Assembly (NCBI GenBank): GCA_916048095.2 | Contig: OU696589.1 | Location: 661,501 to 725,500, forward strand | Source of the DNA: Sacculina carcini | Lineage: Eukaryota > Arthropoda > Thecostraca > Sacculinidae | Reading direction: 5' to 3' | DNA length: 64,000 bases | Shown: piece after piece, positions 1 through 10,463 of the stretch | Numbering within the stretch: the stretch's first letter is position 1 | Layout of the letters: each line of letters begins with the position of its first letter | Position numbers and translations under genes: made by a program | The notes under the pieces: generated by a model | What the model saw: only the letters and a program-made list of their open reading frames with translations | Databases searched by the model: none | What the model was told of the DNA's origin: nothing

Positions 1-690
1 CACAGGATTAGTTTGGATGTTGAACCATATAAGGTTTATTTCGCAAACTTAGTCGCATCTTCTATCTCTGCCGCATCTTGAAATGCTTTGGCGTTATCTA
101 GTTCGTCGTCCTTCATCTGGAAAAATGCTTTCAGTGTAGCCTCTTTTTTACCGAGCAAATGAACCTAAATCGTAATGCTTCATCAAGCAGGTCTCTAATA
201 GATGAGAAATGGCATGTCGCTTCGTGTTGTCTGATTTGTGTTGCCAATTTTGGCACTATTTCGCCTGGCTTACGATCCGTATTGCTCCAGAACATGAATC
301 GTTATCCGGTCACAAACCGTTTTGGATCAAATTGATCTTTAATGTACGCAACGATTTCACTCATGCTGTGCATATTTATCTCTCTGGGTGGATTTTCTTG
401 GGTAGCAAGATCTGTAAATAATTTGTATACAACATGATATTGATTTGTCAGAAAAATCTTTGCGTGTTTCTAATCTGGAACAGAATTTGCTGCAATAAAT
501 GCGCAGAAACGATCCCGATAGCCCATAGCTCGTTAGTGCAATCAAACGCAGAAAAAGTAGGTGTTAGAGTGGTTCTCGATGTAACAGATAGCTGACCCTA
601 ATTTATCGCACGCAGTAATGCAGACATTTGCTCTAGTTGCTGCTGCATTTGAGGCTGTATCAATTCATGCACCTCAGCCATGATTAAATA
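1..690 (-). pseudogene. Gypsy-type gag remnant (broken)
   Basis: Read on the minus strand from an ATG near 682, the first residues are MAEVHELIQPQMQQQLEQ. After several frame changes come pieces such as RDRFCAFIAANSVP and ENPPREINMHS, and further pieces continue toward base 1. This is the layout of the N-terminal Gag of K02A2.6-like Gypsy elements: a short leader, a W-containing capsid start, and a helical capsid. Stops and shifts in every frame mean it makes no protein. The rest of the element would lie left of the window. Family assignment is by resemblance only. Confidence 0.45.
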
Positions 691-1558
691 CTGAAAAAAC
701 TAAACAACTTGTAGCAATAGCAGAAACAGTACAAAATCACCTCCGAGAAAACAATACTCAAAATGCAAATATAACTGAAACTGAAGCCAAAATATAAAAG
801 CAGTGAAAATATGTTTTCTCCTCGTCGTAATTTTCCGTGTTGTATATTTCTAACCTTTCAAAGCACAACACAAAGTTACACGCATCCCATACTCACATCT
901 ACACACGCTACTCTCTTATTGTCGCGGAGACATCACAAATGTTGCAAAAAAGGCAAATGGAGAGTTATTAAGCCAAATGAAATAAGTCTCGTTACAACAC
1001 AGAGGAAAACTGGACTATTCGTGATTCTCTTATGGAGGATGTATAAATATTATGGCACTCATGGTTAATTTCGCCACAAGCAGCACATTAGCTGTAGTTG
1101 CAGTTATATATTACTACACATTAGTAGTACAAAACAACACATAATACATCATAAAGTCATGTACAATACAGAACATACAAGTGCAATATACAGGTAATAC
1201 AATCAATCAGTACACGCAGTATACACACGCTACACGCTATATGCTATACGAGTACTATGCTATAGTGTAAATACGCGCAGCGAGCAGCAATGTTGCGTAA
1301 CGTACTATATTTATATAAACTACAAAAAGCAGAAATGGGCGACACTCTCAGACATAGGTTGTATTTCACTCTCTGAAAAGGTTCACCAGCTAATATCTAA
1401 AGATCTACTAGTGATATTAGCCTTAGCGGGTGAACAACGAACGAGTGAGCAGAAGGAATATCCACTTCTCTCTAACGTTATGCAAGACCTGAGTGCAGAA
1501 TACACCAACCTACCGTAGAGAGAAGGACACAGAGTAGCTTTTCCAGACTCGAAATGGT
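691..1558. other. AT-rich non-coding stretch with two strong inverted repeats
   Basis: No gene is seen. A TATA-like tract (tatatttatataaac, near 1308-1322) is followed by two imperfect-to-perfect hairpins. At 1381-1435, GTTCACC pairs with GGTGAAC and GCTAATATC with GATATTAGC. At 1465-1525, CTTCTCTCTA pairs with TAGAGAGAAG. Position next to a gag remnant suggests LTR or untranslated leader sequence, but no paired LTR is present to prove it. Confidence 0.4.
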
Positions 1559-1870
1559 GAACTCCGTGGTGTAGTTGCTAGCACACCTGCCTCACAAGCG
1601 GGAGGTCCGTGGTGCGAACCCCGGCGGTGCAGAATTTTATTGGGCGAATTCTGCAATCCTACAGCCCCTGTCCACCCAGCAGAAAATGATGGTATCAGAT
1701 ATCAGCCATGATTTGTGCCATGCATTCTGGGGATGTGGCCCTCTCTAATACGTTTTACGTTCCTGTGACGCCATAGCGTGGAGAGGGTCGGTTCTGCGGT
1801 GGCGGCGAGCTGCACGGTGCACGCATGTGTGTTCATACGCTTTGGCTTCTTACCGTGTAGCAGCTGCCAC
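1559..1870 (+). mobile_element. tRNA-Val-derived SINE, copy 1
   Basis: The first ~75 bases fold as a tRNA relic. An A box lies near 1567-1581, the anticodon arm reads CTGCCTCACAAGCGGG with anticodon CAC (valine), and a B box (gtggtgcgaacccc) lies near 1611-1624. About 230 bases of tRNA-unrelated body follow, ending in cagctgccac. Two minus-strand copies of the same unit lie at 16737-17044 and 59916-60225, so the ends are defined by comparison. The internal RNA polymerase III promoter would drive transcription. Mismatches in the tRNA stems show decay. No poly-A tail or clear target duplication is seen. Confidence 0.85.
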
Positions 1871-3546
1871 TTGGGCATTTAACTTTTAACAGGTGCATTT
1901 TATATTCGTCTAAACATGACGTATAATCGCGTGATTCTAACTTAAATTATCAAACTGTGAATTCCAAGCGCGCGATGATGTGATTGCAAACGCTGTTGCT
2001 AACTGCGTGCACAAATAGCGTCATTGTCTGATGTCCTGAATTTAGCAACAAATTTTAACAGCGGAAAACCGCTAGTCACTAGTCACTAGGCACAAAACAA
2101 GCACACATACCTAGCATAGCTATATACAGGTCATCGAAACATGATTCACGCAAAATCACAACCGATCACACAAATATGGTAACGTAAAGTTATTACAAAA
2201 ATATGCACGTTACATCGAATCAAAAATGATTTAAATTTCATTAAAAAATATAATTGCAGGAAAACATTAAATTACATTAAAATCGATGTTGTAACGGTAG
2301 CAATATGTTGTTATGTTGATCTTCGCCGTTCGGCTGATCGTGATGTCTTGATAGTTCCTCTTGATGTTGTGGCCGCGATAACAAGTAATAATCACCCAGT
2401 CGAAGTTGAATTGTGTATTTTCAGCAATCAGTCAATCTACCTTAATGCTATTCTTAAATCTAATGAATTAATTACGGCTTGCCTGAGTGAGTGGTGAGTC
2501 CTACCTCGCACGTCGCTAGTCCAACTAAACCAACCGACCCAGCCACCGAGCACAGCCCAAGCACCGCCCTTATTCTTAGTAAACCCCTGTTTATATACCT
2601 ACGAACACATGTCGTTGGCACCATATACCGCAAACAATGCCAGCTAGCAAAACAGCTCGAACTACACAACCGGGACACAAGCTATTTCTAAACGCGATCT
2701 GACAGTACACAGGCGTGTTGCCTCGAGATGATCATCCAAGTCAGACGTACAAAAAAGGGTCATAAATTACTGTCACACATACTCCACACGCAGCCAAACA
2801 TATCAGGCGCCGTGTACTACTGGCGTCGCCCTAACACATAAAATACCCTAACGACAGCTGCATAAGCAGGCCGCGAAAAGAACGCGAACGTAAACTGAAA
2901 AAGAGAGAGAAAGAAAACTGAGTTAACTCACAGATAGAAAACTGGTCTGATTATAACTTTGTTATATCACAGCTGCGAGGTCTTTGAAAACGAATGTGGA
3001 CACTAGACACAATCACGGCCATCAAAGCCAACGGTTCTACCGAATCGTGATAGTTGCAATTATAGCAAACTGCCAGTCATTATTTGCCGGGTTTCCACTT
3101 CAGGGTAGGACTGAGGCATAATTCTGATCTGTGTTTATACAGCGCCATTTTTCACCATACACACATACTCCACAAGTATGTGCATACAGTATTTTGCGTC
3201 TGTAATAATGAACTGCCACATCGAGTCGACACACATAACACACAGGAATGTCCTGTGTCACCAGCCAATTGCTGTTATTCTGGCACATTAACTGTCCTTT
3301 TCAATGTTTGCCTCATCCCAATAGTTTTGTGGTATCCGTGCCGTATTATTAACTGACAGCTCCAGCATCCAGTATTAGCCCAAAATACTCTACAGCTTGA
3401 TCAAAAGTGAGGTTTTAAAATAATTCAGACCAGTTATCTTTACATTTTCATTACAAATTATTAGATAGGACCCAACATTACGTCATTACGACCCATTTCA
3501 CCTAATTTTTCAGGTGTGTATATCAAAGTGCTTAAACACAATTATA
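1871..3546. other. no recognisable gene
   Basis: This stretch shows short AT-rich tracts and open frames under 95 codons that look random. 2472-2700 is richer in C and has promoter-like spacing but no identifiable product. I see nothing further. Confidence 0.5.
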
Positions 3547-4918
3547 CAGGGTGTTCCAAAAGAAACAATGCAGTAGGAATATGCTAATAATCCAAAGAAA
3601 CAAAACTCACAGAAACATACTATTTATTGCAAATATTCACAAATCTAATACCTTATCAACTAAAGTACGATTGAGGATTGACTCGTGCAGTAAGATATGA
3701 TCTACAATAACTGTTGAAAGTGTGCGCCATTCACCTGCAGACATAAACGAGCGCGACGCTGCATGCTTTGAAAAACACACTGAAGTTCATCAGGTTTGAT
3801 GTTTTGAATAACACTTGTTATTTTCTGCTTCAGTTCATCCGTAGTTCGAGGATTGTCTGCATACACTGAGCTTTTCAATTTGCCCCACAAATAAAAGTCA
3901 GGAGGTGTTAAATCCGGTGATCGAGGTGGCCACAAACCACGAGAGATCACACGATCCCCAAAGACATCACCAGCTGCAGCCATACTGACACGAGCCGTAT
4001 GTGCAGTTGCACCATAATGCTGAAACCAGCCTTGTTGCTTTTCTTGCTCCGTCAGTTGATCAAAAATGGCTTACGATGTTATGAATGTAACAATCAGATG
4101 TGATGGTGTTTTCAAAAAAGATAGGTCCAATTATACGCCGCCTTGACAAAGCACACCAAACACCAACTTTTTGATCGTGGAGTGGCTTCTGAAACAGAGC
4201 ATGAGGATTTATTGTAGACCACACTCTAGAGTTCTGACTGTTCATGTACCCGGACAAATGGAACCATGCTTCATCACTGAAGAATGTATGGTTTAAAATG
4301 TTTTCACCTTTCTCTAGAATAAAATTTTCAAACCACCGACAGAAGAGTACGCGTTTTTCTGAATCCTGAGGCTTCAGTTCATGAACAACATGCACTTTAT
4401 ATGGAAAGAATTTAAGTTGATGCACTGCTCGGTGAGTTGATGTTAGAGATATCCTAGTTTCTTGAGACAAACGCCTCAAAGACTTTCGTGGGCTCCTCTG
4501 AAGTTTGTTGGTAACATTCTGTAATACTGTATCTGTAACGACTTTTGGGCGGCCACTTTTGGGTTTGTCTTGAACACTTCCAGTTTCTTTGAGCTTATGC
4601 AACAAAGCGGAAACACAATTTCGATGCGGCAAACGTTCTGCACCAAATTTTTCTAGAAATGACTCTTGCACTTCTTTTGTGAATTTGCCACCATCTCGGA
4701 GAACATTTTCAACAATAAATATCCTTTCTTGTAAGGTAAGCACCATTTTCCCTGAAACAAAAGAATATTTAATATAAATATCTAAAATTAGATAACTAAA
4801 TTATCTAAATAAAATATTTAAAATCTTTTGGGAAAACATTTTCAACTACATTTAAACACTTTAAATGTATAAATATCCTTTCTCGTGTTCAGTGCACTGT
4901 TTCTTTTGGAACACCCTG
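3547..4918 (-). mobile_element. Tc1/mariner-type DNA transposon, complete but dead
   Basis: The ends are matching inverted repeats of about 25 bp beginning CAGGGTGTTCCAAAAGAAAC, with one difference. They are flanked by the dinucleotide TA on both sides (3545-3546 and 4919-4920), the standard Tc1/mariner target duplication. The ~1.37 kb length and a single transposase frame between the ends fit mariner. It lies in the region upstream of the first visible host exon. The transposase is broken (next entry), so any movement would need a helper enzyme. Confidence 0.92.
3702..4746 (-). pseudogene. mariner transposase, frameshifted and catalytically altered
   Basis: The start codon at 4746 opens a 228-codon frame. 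It holds an N-terminal helix-turn-helix pair, the linker GRPKVV, and the first catalytic block FSDEAWFHLSGY. A frameshift around 4060-3990 separates this from the second part, which carries QHYGATAHTA and WPPRSPDLTPPDFYLWG. Family members normally read QDGA in the first of those blocks. Here the aspartate is tyrosine, so the second of three metal-binding acids is missing even apart from the frameshift. Combined length (~345 residues) is normal for mariner. Confidence 0.9.
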
Positions 4919-5167
4919 TACAATGGAATACAATTCTAGATTGGCGCATGTCTATGTCTATCGCATAAATTAATGGCAACCAACACAGTAACTTAAAATA
5001 TAGAACAACACGAATCTATATCTCACAAATCAACATGAGAAACTAACTTAGTTGTAATTAACACATGGTTATGGACATACAGTTACGGATATCTGACTAC
5101 ACAAATTTACACAATTAAATCCAACTAGCTTCACACATTATACATATAAAATGAACAATATATCGTG

Positions 5168-5362
5168 TTAATATAACAATTCAAACACTTGTCGCCGACC
5201 ACGAACGCGTCCACGGCTCGATCCAAGCAGGCGGTGTTGAACCACATCAGGCAGAAGACGTATACCGGCGGGGTATACTGTGTCGACTCGTAGTCCACGC
5301 GCTGCTTCACCAGTCATCCAGCTGCCGTCGTCGTTGTGCGCAAACACCTGCAGCACTTCGTT
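5168..5362 (-). CDS. unidentified short open frame
   Basis: A ~63-codon minus-strand frame ends at a stop just below 5168. It includes the peptide EVLQVFAHNDDGSWMTGEAA. The mix of amino acids and lack of simple-sequence bias look protein-like, and the upstream side has AG dinucleotides that could be splice acceptors, so a terminal exon or an element fragment are both possible. I recognise no family. The flanking parts of 4919-5588 show nothing else. Confidence 0.25.
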   Translation of the reverse strand, partial: NEVLQVFAHNDDGSWMTGEAARGLRVDTVYPAGIRLLPDVVQHRLLGSSRGRVRGRRQVFELLY

Positions 5363-5588
5363 GTGAATGTCGTAGATTAATATCCGACCGTACTAGGGGG
5401 CGTACGCATAGACGAACTAGGGGGCCGCATAAGACCCCAGATTATTGAGGATATCACATGAATTATATAGGAGTTTAAACCTTGGTATAACATTGACAAT
5501 TCTGATGACTATTGCATTGGAGACTTAGGATGTGTTTAACAATGAAGAAACGGGTCTCTCCTGCGAACTAGAGCCTACCAAAACAATG

Positions 5589-5929
5589 TGTAGTTAGAGG
5601 TGTGTGTGTGGGCTTATGCTTCTTGTGTTTGCTGGTGTCGTGCTTTGCGCATTGTGTATGTATGTTTGTGTGCGAGAGTGTGTGTGTATGTGAGTGCGTG
5701 TGTTTGCAAAGTGTAGTGCTTGCACAATGATGCGTCTGCAGAGTGGGTTCTGGGTATCGCGTGACGGTGATCGGATGCCGTGTTGAGATGTGAGGATGTG
5801 TGTGTGAGGAGTCGTGTTCGGGCTCGTTTGCTGTGCGGTGTGGTCTTGTAGGCGCGCGTGGGACATCGCTGTCCCACGCGCGCCTGTCTTTCAATATATA
5901 TTGTTTCAGTTTTGTTTTGTCAACTTACA
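5589..5929 (+). mobile_element. solo LTR with perfect 16-bp hairpin, copy 1
   Basis: The 341-bp unit begins TGTAG and ends TTACA. It is flanked by the direct repeat CAATG (5584-5588 and 5930-5934), the mark of integrase-mediated insertion followed by LTR-LTR recombination. Internally it has a GT-rich tract and, near its right end, a perfect stem of 16 bp (5850-5865 with 5870-5885) closing a TCGC loop. Related copies lie in the opposite orientation at 31564-31946 and 56022-56446. Its GT/CA tract also resembles the LTRs of Gypsy-3, which places it in the Gypsy superfamily. Confidence 0.85.
5850..5885. repeat. perfect hairpin inside solo LTR 1
   Basis: The arms AGGCGCGCGTGGGACA and its exact complement are separated by TCGC. 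The same structure occurs at 31599-31632 and 56073-56107 with small changes in the arms. Confidence 0.95.
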
Positions 5930-6326
5930 CAATGACATCCAGAGAGCAACGCCGCACAGCTGAATACGTTTTTGGGGTTATCAGAATGTTTGTTGAATCC
6001 TATGTGAAAAATTAAAAGTGGTAATATTTTGCGAAAAGTGAACATTTTACAGTAAAAAATCCTGCGTAGCTTTGCTACGGCGTACACCTCCAAATAGCGT
6101 AAACTTCCAAATAGCGAAAATTTTCCTCGATCCCTTCGAGTCCGCTATTTAGAGGGCCGACTGTATATAATAGTCAGGTCCCTTTCTCCTTTTTTGAATG
6201 TATGTAACTCCATTTCATTTAACCTCTCTTCATAATTGAGAGCTTTTAGCTACGGTTCTAATCAAATAGTCCATATTACCATGCTAACTTTATGTGGCGT
6301 TGCCTTATGTGATGAACGTGCGTGAG

Positions 6327-6353
6327 TGCGTGTGTGTGTGTGTGTGTGTGTGT
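6327..6353. repeat. (GT)n microsatellite
   Basis: An uninterrupted GT dinucleotide run, with no gene in it. The surrounding 5930-6378 stretch is otherwise unremarkable intron-like sequence. Confidence 0.9.
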
Positions 6354-6378
6354 GTTTAAAGATGATTTTGTACTATAG

Positions 6379-6471
6379 CGAATCGTTCCAACTGCACACG
6401 TCCACTTCATTCGATTGTGATGTCAGCTCGAGCACAGAGTTTTCCTGGCTGGCCAGACGTGTGGACAGCAG
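6379..6471 (+). CDS. REJ-domain (polycystin-like) host gene, exon A
   Basis: First visible exon of the host gene. The acceptor is ...tactatag before 6379 and the donor is gtaagt after 6471. It enters with one base completing a codon and leaves with two bases. The peptide includes SFDCDVSSSTEFSWLARR. The cysteine followed ~10 residues later by an aromatic-W pair is the core of an REJ/PKD-type beta module. REJ modules are extracellular stretches in polycystin-1 and egg-jelly receptors. The acceptor's pyrimidine tract is weak, so the exact start is less certain than the end. Confidence 0.7.
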
Positions 6472-6754
6472 GTAAGTACGGGACTGTTTTTGCTTAGTTT
6501 CTTTTTAGAATCCAGTAATGGGTGTGTATATTAATGACCCAGTATGAGGTTGAGCTTATGTGGTTATATCAAAGCAACGACGACGCTAGCTCTGGCAAAA
6601 ATGTATCAATTATAATTCATAATTATTGATGTTAACTATTCATTTACCAAAAATTCAAACATCTGAGGATAATATATAACAAATTATTTAAGTTTTGTGT
6701 CTTTGTTTATTCGACGAACTTGGTATTATTTTATCATTTCAATGTTTGTTACAG

Positions 6755-6882
6755 ATGGGGCACCGTCCTGGACTACGTGAGTTTAGCAGAACTGTCGTCA
6801 TATCAACAACCTGTTTTATTTGTTCCTAACAACTTTCTGTCACAGGGAACCTATCAGTTCACCATTGTTGTACGTGTGGAAG
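6755..6882 (+). CDS. REJ-domain host gene, exon B
   Basis: The acceptor is tgtttgttacag and the donor is gtgagc. It joins exon A in phase (AG+A) and leaves with one base. The peptide contains VLDYVSLAELSSYQQPVLFV and then NNFLSQGTYQFTIVVRVE. This 'L..G..Y.F.v.v.V' ending is the conserved closing strand of REJ modules. Exon length is an exact fit: one base, 42 codons, one base. Confidence 0.85.
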
Positions 6883-6962
6883 GTGAGCATTCTTGCGTTC
6901 AGTAAACGCACTGTACGATTAAACGTTTACAATTCAATCCAGGGTGATATGAGAAGGAGTAT

Positions 6963-7943
6963 TTAACATAAAGTTGATTCTAACATGGTAAAAGCATGAG
7001 CTTTGAAATATACATACAGTTCTGTAGTTCTGAAGGCAGTAGCATTGTCTGTGAGTAACTCGTTGGGAGCACTACGCTCACAGAACCCCGTTTCCAATAC
7101 TCGTATAACCGCAAAGCTGTCTTGTCTCGGCAGCCGACTCCACAACGCAAAGCGAGATGGGCCGCAATCAACCAAGGTTAAATATTGGTTCTGATTCACG
7201 TGCGCCACGTCCATTGCCAAGCTTGACCACGTCTGTGCAATCTCCAATTGACCTTGAGTCCAACGCACAGACGCAGGATCAACAAACTGACACGCCTAAC
7301 AATTGGAAACCACACGCCGCACTTGCCTCCGAGTCACAAAAGACAATCGTTTCCTCGCAAAATAGAGGGTGCGATTCACTCCTGGGTGCCCACATGTCTC
7401 ATGTAGGCGGCGCACATCCTCATCCTGAGCGGAATCAACCGTAGCACACGCGATATGACCAGTCAACATCCATTTCCGCGGAATTATTGTCAGAGTGTCT
7501 GCTTTATTCTCCGCCGAACTGACAAGACACACTTCCAGTTGCACACCACACTCTTCCATCGTTGCCTGGATAACAGATAACCTCCGCCTGATCAACATCT
7601 CGGACGTGGCTTTGCTCTTTATTCGGCATTTGCCGGAGAGAACTTCCGCTAACCACCCGAAAACCACATTTGAGTCCGTCTTTAGTCTCACCTTTTTCAT
7701 CTTCCAGAGTAAAGCCAAATTTATGCTTTTCTGGGCCGCGTCCAGCTCTGCCATGTTGATATGCATCGCTGCGTCTTTTCTCAACCAGCTCGCATCTTCT
7801 ATGACACAGCCGTCTACCTCTATCAATGCTCCCAATGCCAGAGAACTTGCGTCGACCCACACATCGGCGGTGGTCCCGCTCACATCCCATCGGCCCCCAG
7901 CAGGGTCATTCTGGCGTACTCTTTGCATTAGCTCTACAGCCAT
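6963..7943 (-). pseudogene. Gypsy-1 RNase H and partial integrase
   Basis: The upstream part holds RNase H: VWVDASSLALGALIE (first acid), NMAELDA (second) and KTDSNVVFGW (third). The integrase zinc region HETCGHPGVNRTLYFAR follows. In a second frame (7268-6963) comes the core with MDVAHVNQNQYLTLVDCG and LLTDNATAFR. The glutamate of the D,D,E triad would come after the truncation and is absent. The two parts are out of frame with each other. Confidence 0.85.
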
Positions 7944-7948
7944 AGTGG

Positions 7949-8653
7949 CTACCTCTTCGTCGTCAAAATTTGAGTCTCAGGATGATGACACTGCATTCGC
8001 CTTTTTTGAGGTAAGCGGCGGCTACTCTCAACGAACCGCATACAGGGAGATGACTCACGATTCGCCCGCACATTGAGAAAATTGAACGCCTCTTTGAGCT
8101 TGCTCGGAACGTCACCTGGATCATTGTCTCGTCGCCATTTGACACCTTCATTTGTCGGGTAAACACGCACACCCATCACACGCACTCCTACTCCATTACA
8201 ACCCATGCGCTCCGCAGGCTTGCAATGAAGTCCGTGTCTCAACAAATGATTCCTCACTTCTTCAGCGGATTTGACAGTCTCGTTCGCGATGATATCATCG
8301 ATGTATGCCGACGCAAGCAAAGCGATTCGGGCGTCCTGCTCCAGTGCTGCATTGATCACTGTCTTCATAATGACAAGCGCAACCTTTAAGACAAATCCAA
8401 GACGCGTCAAACAGTAACGTACACCCTTCACCATAACAGCTTGGTACGGCCATAACTGTTTGCTCACACGCACCTGTAAGTAAGCTTTCTCCAGATCTAG
8501 AAGTGCCACTTTTCTGCTTAATCTACGCCATTCTCGTAGTTTAGCCGCACATATATCCGCTTCCGCTGTGAATGCCGATACGTGTCCATTCATTTCTCGG
8601 AAATCCATCACAGGGCGCACTTTCTTTTTGTTTGACTGCACAACAGCCATCAA
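7949..8653 (-). pseudogene. Gypsy-1 reverse transcriptase
   Basis: The frame holds the palm motifs KKKVRPVMDFREMN, VALLDLEKAYLQV and the catalytic box ASAYIDDIIANE (YIDD in place of the commoner YVDD). It ends after the thumb at a stop, and the connection to RNase H is in another frame. A stop (ACTATGGGCCC region, near 8666) separates it from the protease frame. Base composition is like the rest of the element. Confidence 0.85.
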
Positions 8654-8665
8654 AGGTATAGTGCC

Positions 8666-9358
8666 TTATACTGGGCCCATAGTTTTATCGTTGTGTTTCA
8701 ACAACCAGCCGGCCCCGATCCAACGGTCGATCTCAACTTCATAATCTTCACGCACATCATCAGATATTCTGTACTCTGCTACTGAATTTATCAAAACAGG
8801 TTGGATGCCGCCCGTCCACTTCCATGAAGCCGTCCAGACTTGGTTTTTTGCATCGTAAGACACCTCGAAATCAGCTCTATCTATGTGAACAGCCGCACCT
8901 TCTACCTCGGCGCGCGCCGCCATCACGTGACTCTGTCTTGGAACTAACGCCGAACAATCACCAAAATTCAACCTGTTAGGTGCACGGACCGTGACTCCTC
9001 CCAATGCTCTAAATGCGTCCATACCAAGAACGACATCTACTCCTAACGGCCTGCGCTTTGTCACGACAGCGTACAAATTCACGAGATTAGCATCACTGAC
9101 AGGAACTGAAATTGTGACGTTAGCAACACCGCTACACTTGAAGCGCTGGCCACTGATGGTGAGCATGCTCATCCCACTAGGTTCCCACCGAGCACAGAAA
9201 TCACTGTGAACTATCGTACAAGTACAGCCTGTATCTACCAGCGCGCTGCACGTAGCACCGTCGACTGACAGCTGCGTAATGGGTAGAGCGCTCATTGCAG
9301 GTTTCGTGGAGAGAAGACTAGCGCTCACATCACCTCTCCACCGCCGTTTCCCGAACAA
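8666..9358 (-). pseudogene. Gypsy-1 aspartic protease and RT start
   Basis: The frame opens with FGKRRWRGDVSA, which is reached from gag by a -1 shift at the heptamer at 9346-9352. The catalytic block is ALVDTGCTCTIV and the flap-side block is GVDVVLGMDAF. It continues without interruption into the spacer before RT (VWTASWKWTGG), so protease and polymerase share a frame here, unlike Gypsy-2 where an in-frame stop divides them. Confidence 0.85.
9306..9352 (-). promoter_or_regulatory. -1 frameshift signal, Gypsy-1 gag/pro
   Basis: On the element strand, GGGAAAC (9352 to 9346) lies in gag phase as G GGA AAC. After a 4-nt spacer comes a perfect 8-bp stem GTGGAGAG/CTCTCCAC (9341-9334 with 9313-9306) around a 20-nt loop. 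A -1 slip there leads directly into the protease frame. Confidence 0.75.
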
Positions 9359-10104
9359 ATCTTCGATACGTGTCCGGGTTTGTGGCAGCGATAACAGATA
9401 ACTTTCTTCCTATTGGTAGGGCATACACAACCAACATGACCGACCTCGCCGCACCGATAACTTGTGACCGACCTCGTGTTTGACTCTCGATTTGCATGAC
9501 GCGCGGCGGCTGCCACACCAACAGTCTCCTCAATTAGCAGAGATCGTGCGCGGGATACTACTTCATCAAGATCCAGGTTATCTGCACGAGATGAGGCTCT
9601 TATACCAGATGACTCTTAGATGAGGCTCTTATACTGAAGAGACGCGCCACGCGTCTCTTCAGGTATGCCGGCAACAAAAGCGCAAATCATAGCACTGTCG
9701 CTGATTCCACCAAACAACGTAGTCAAATTTCGTAATTCGGCTAGGAGCACGTCCACTTACTCTCCTGGCCGGAGTTTTTTGCTGATGAACTGCTCGTAGG
9801 CTGAAAATTTATCTACCGCAAAAACCGTCAGCAATGCCAACTTGATTTTTTCAATGTCTTTTTTGCATTCGAGACTCAACTGCTGATAAACACTAAATGC
9901 ACCACCAGACAATCTGAGGGGCAAAATATCTTGCAAGCGATCCACTCCTCGCAGTCGACAAACAAGCTCAGCCTTTTCCAGCCACTCAATGACAGGCAAA
10001 TTATGCCCGTCAAATTCTGGGATCAAACCTGTATCGAACTGCACCATATTGGCGAACACATCAGGTATCACTGGTGACCCCGCATTATCACTGTGACTTG
10101 CCAT
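9340..10104 (-). pseudogene. Gypsy-1 gag
   Basis: The start codon is at 10104 (MASHSDNAGSP), four bases past the primer site region. The capsid part reads LIPEFDGHNLPVIEWLEKAE and EQFISKKLRPGE, closely parallel to Gypsy-2 gag. A stop near 9757 and later shifts break it. The nucleocapsid has a normal zinc knuckle CYRCHKPGHVSKIC, preceded by a second whose first cysteine is serine (SYRCGEVGHVGCVC). Confidence 0.85.
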
Positions 10105-10107
10105 GGA

Positions 10108-10119
10108 GCCGAAATAGCT
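10108..10119 (-). promoter_or_regulatory. primer binding site complementary to tRNA-Phe nt 1-12
   Basis: The plus strand reads GCCGAAATAGCT directly against the LTR end at 10120. That is the start of the common metazoan tRNA-Phe, so the element RNA carries its complement. No TGG-initial site for a tRNA 3' end is present. Confidence 0.7.
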
Positions 10120-10463
10120 TGTAACTGGCGACGTTAAGTTTAACCACGCTTGGATACGTTTCGCACGAATAACAACGCGAATAACACAACACTTGAATGT
10201 AATATGCAACGCAGTCACTACGCAACCAGCGCAACACAAATAATAAGCAACGCACACTGTCAACGCAAAACACTCATCACTCCGAAACGCTCCCGTCACC
10301 CCAGATACACACTCACACCGCGAAATCCCTCAAACGACTTACTCTACCTTCGCCCCATGCATCATCATCGTCACAGCGATGACGCCCTCTACTCTGCTTG
10401 CGCGTCATCATACATATTGCTAATACAGGGTGATAAAAACCTCACGCACATTAACAAAACACA
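10120..10463 (-). repeat. Gypsy-1 5' LTR
   Basis: The left edge is fixed by TGTAAC beside the primer site. The right edge (ending aaaacaca) is an estimate from LTR length in related elements, because no second LTR survives to compare. Confidence 0.55.

Larger units (their letters stand above)
6965..10463 (-). mobile_element. Gypsy-1: 3'-truncated Ty3/Gypsy retrotransposon
   Basis: The minus-strand order is right-hand 5' LTR (10120 to about 10463), leader with primer site 10108-10119, gag, protease, reverse transcriptase, RNase H, and the start of integrase. It stops near 6970 in the middle of the integrase core, and no left LTR is found, so the 3' end is lost. It is the same lineage as Gypsy-2 (46197-50990), with parallel motifs throughout. 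Several frameshifts and stops mean it is inactive. It fills the left part of the intron between exons B and C. Confidence 0.85.

Noticed and set aside
1559..1635. Functional tRNA-Val gene
   Set aside because: The stems carry mismatches, no terminator follows, and the same head plus body recurs at two other places, so it is a SINE head.
5589..5929. Hairpin element as a Helitron 3' end
   Set aside because: The hairpin is not followed by CTRR at the expected distance, and all three copies have 5-bp target duplications and TG...CA ends, which fit LTRs and not Helitrons.
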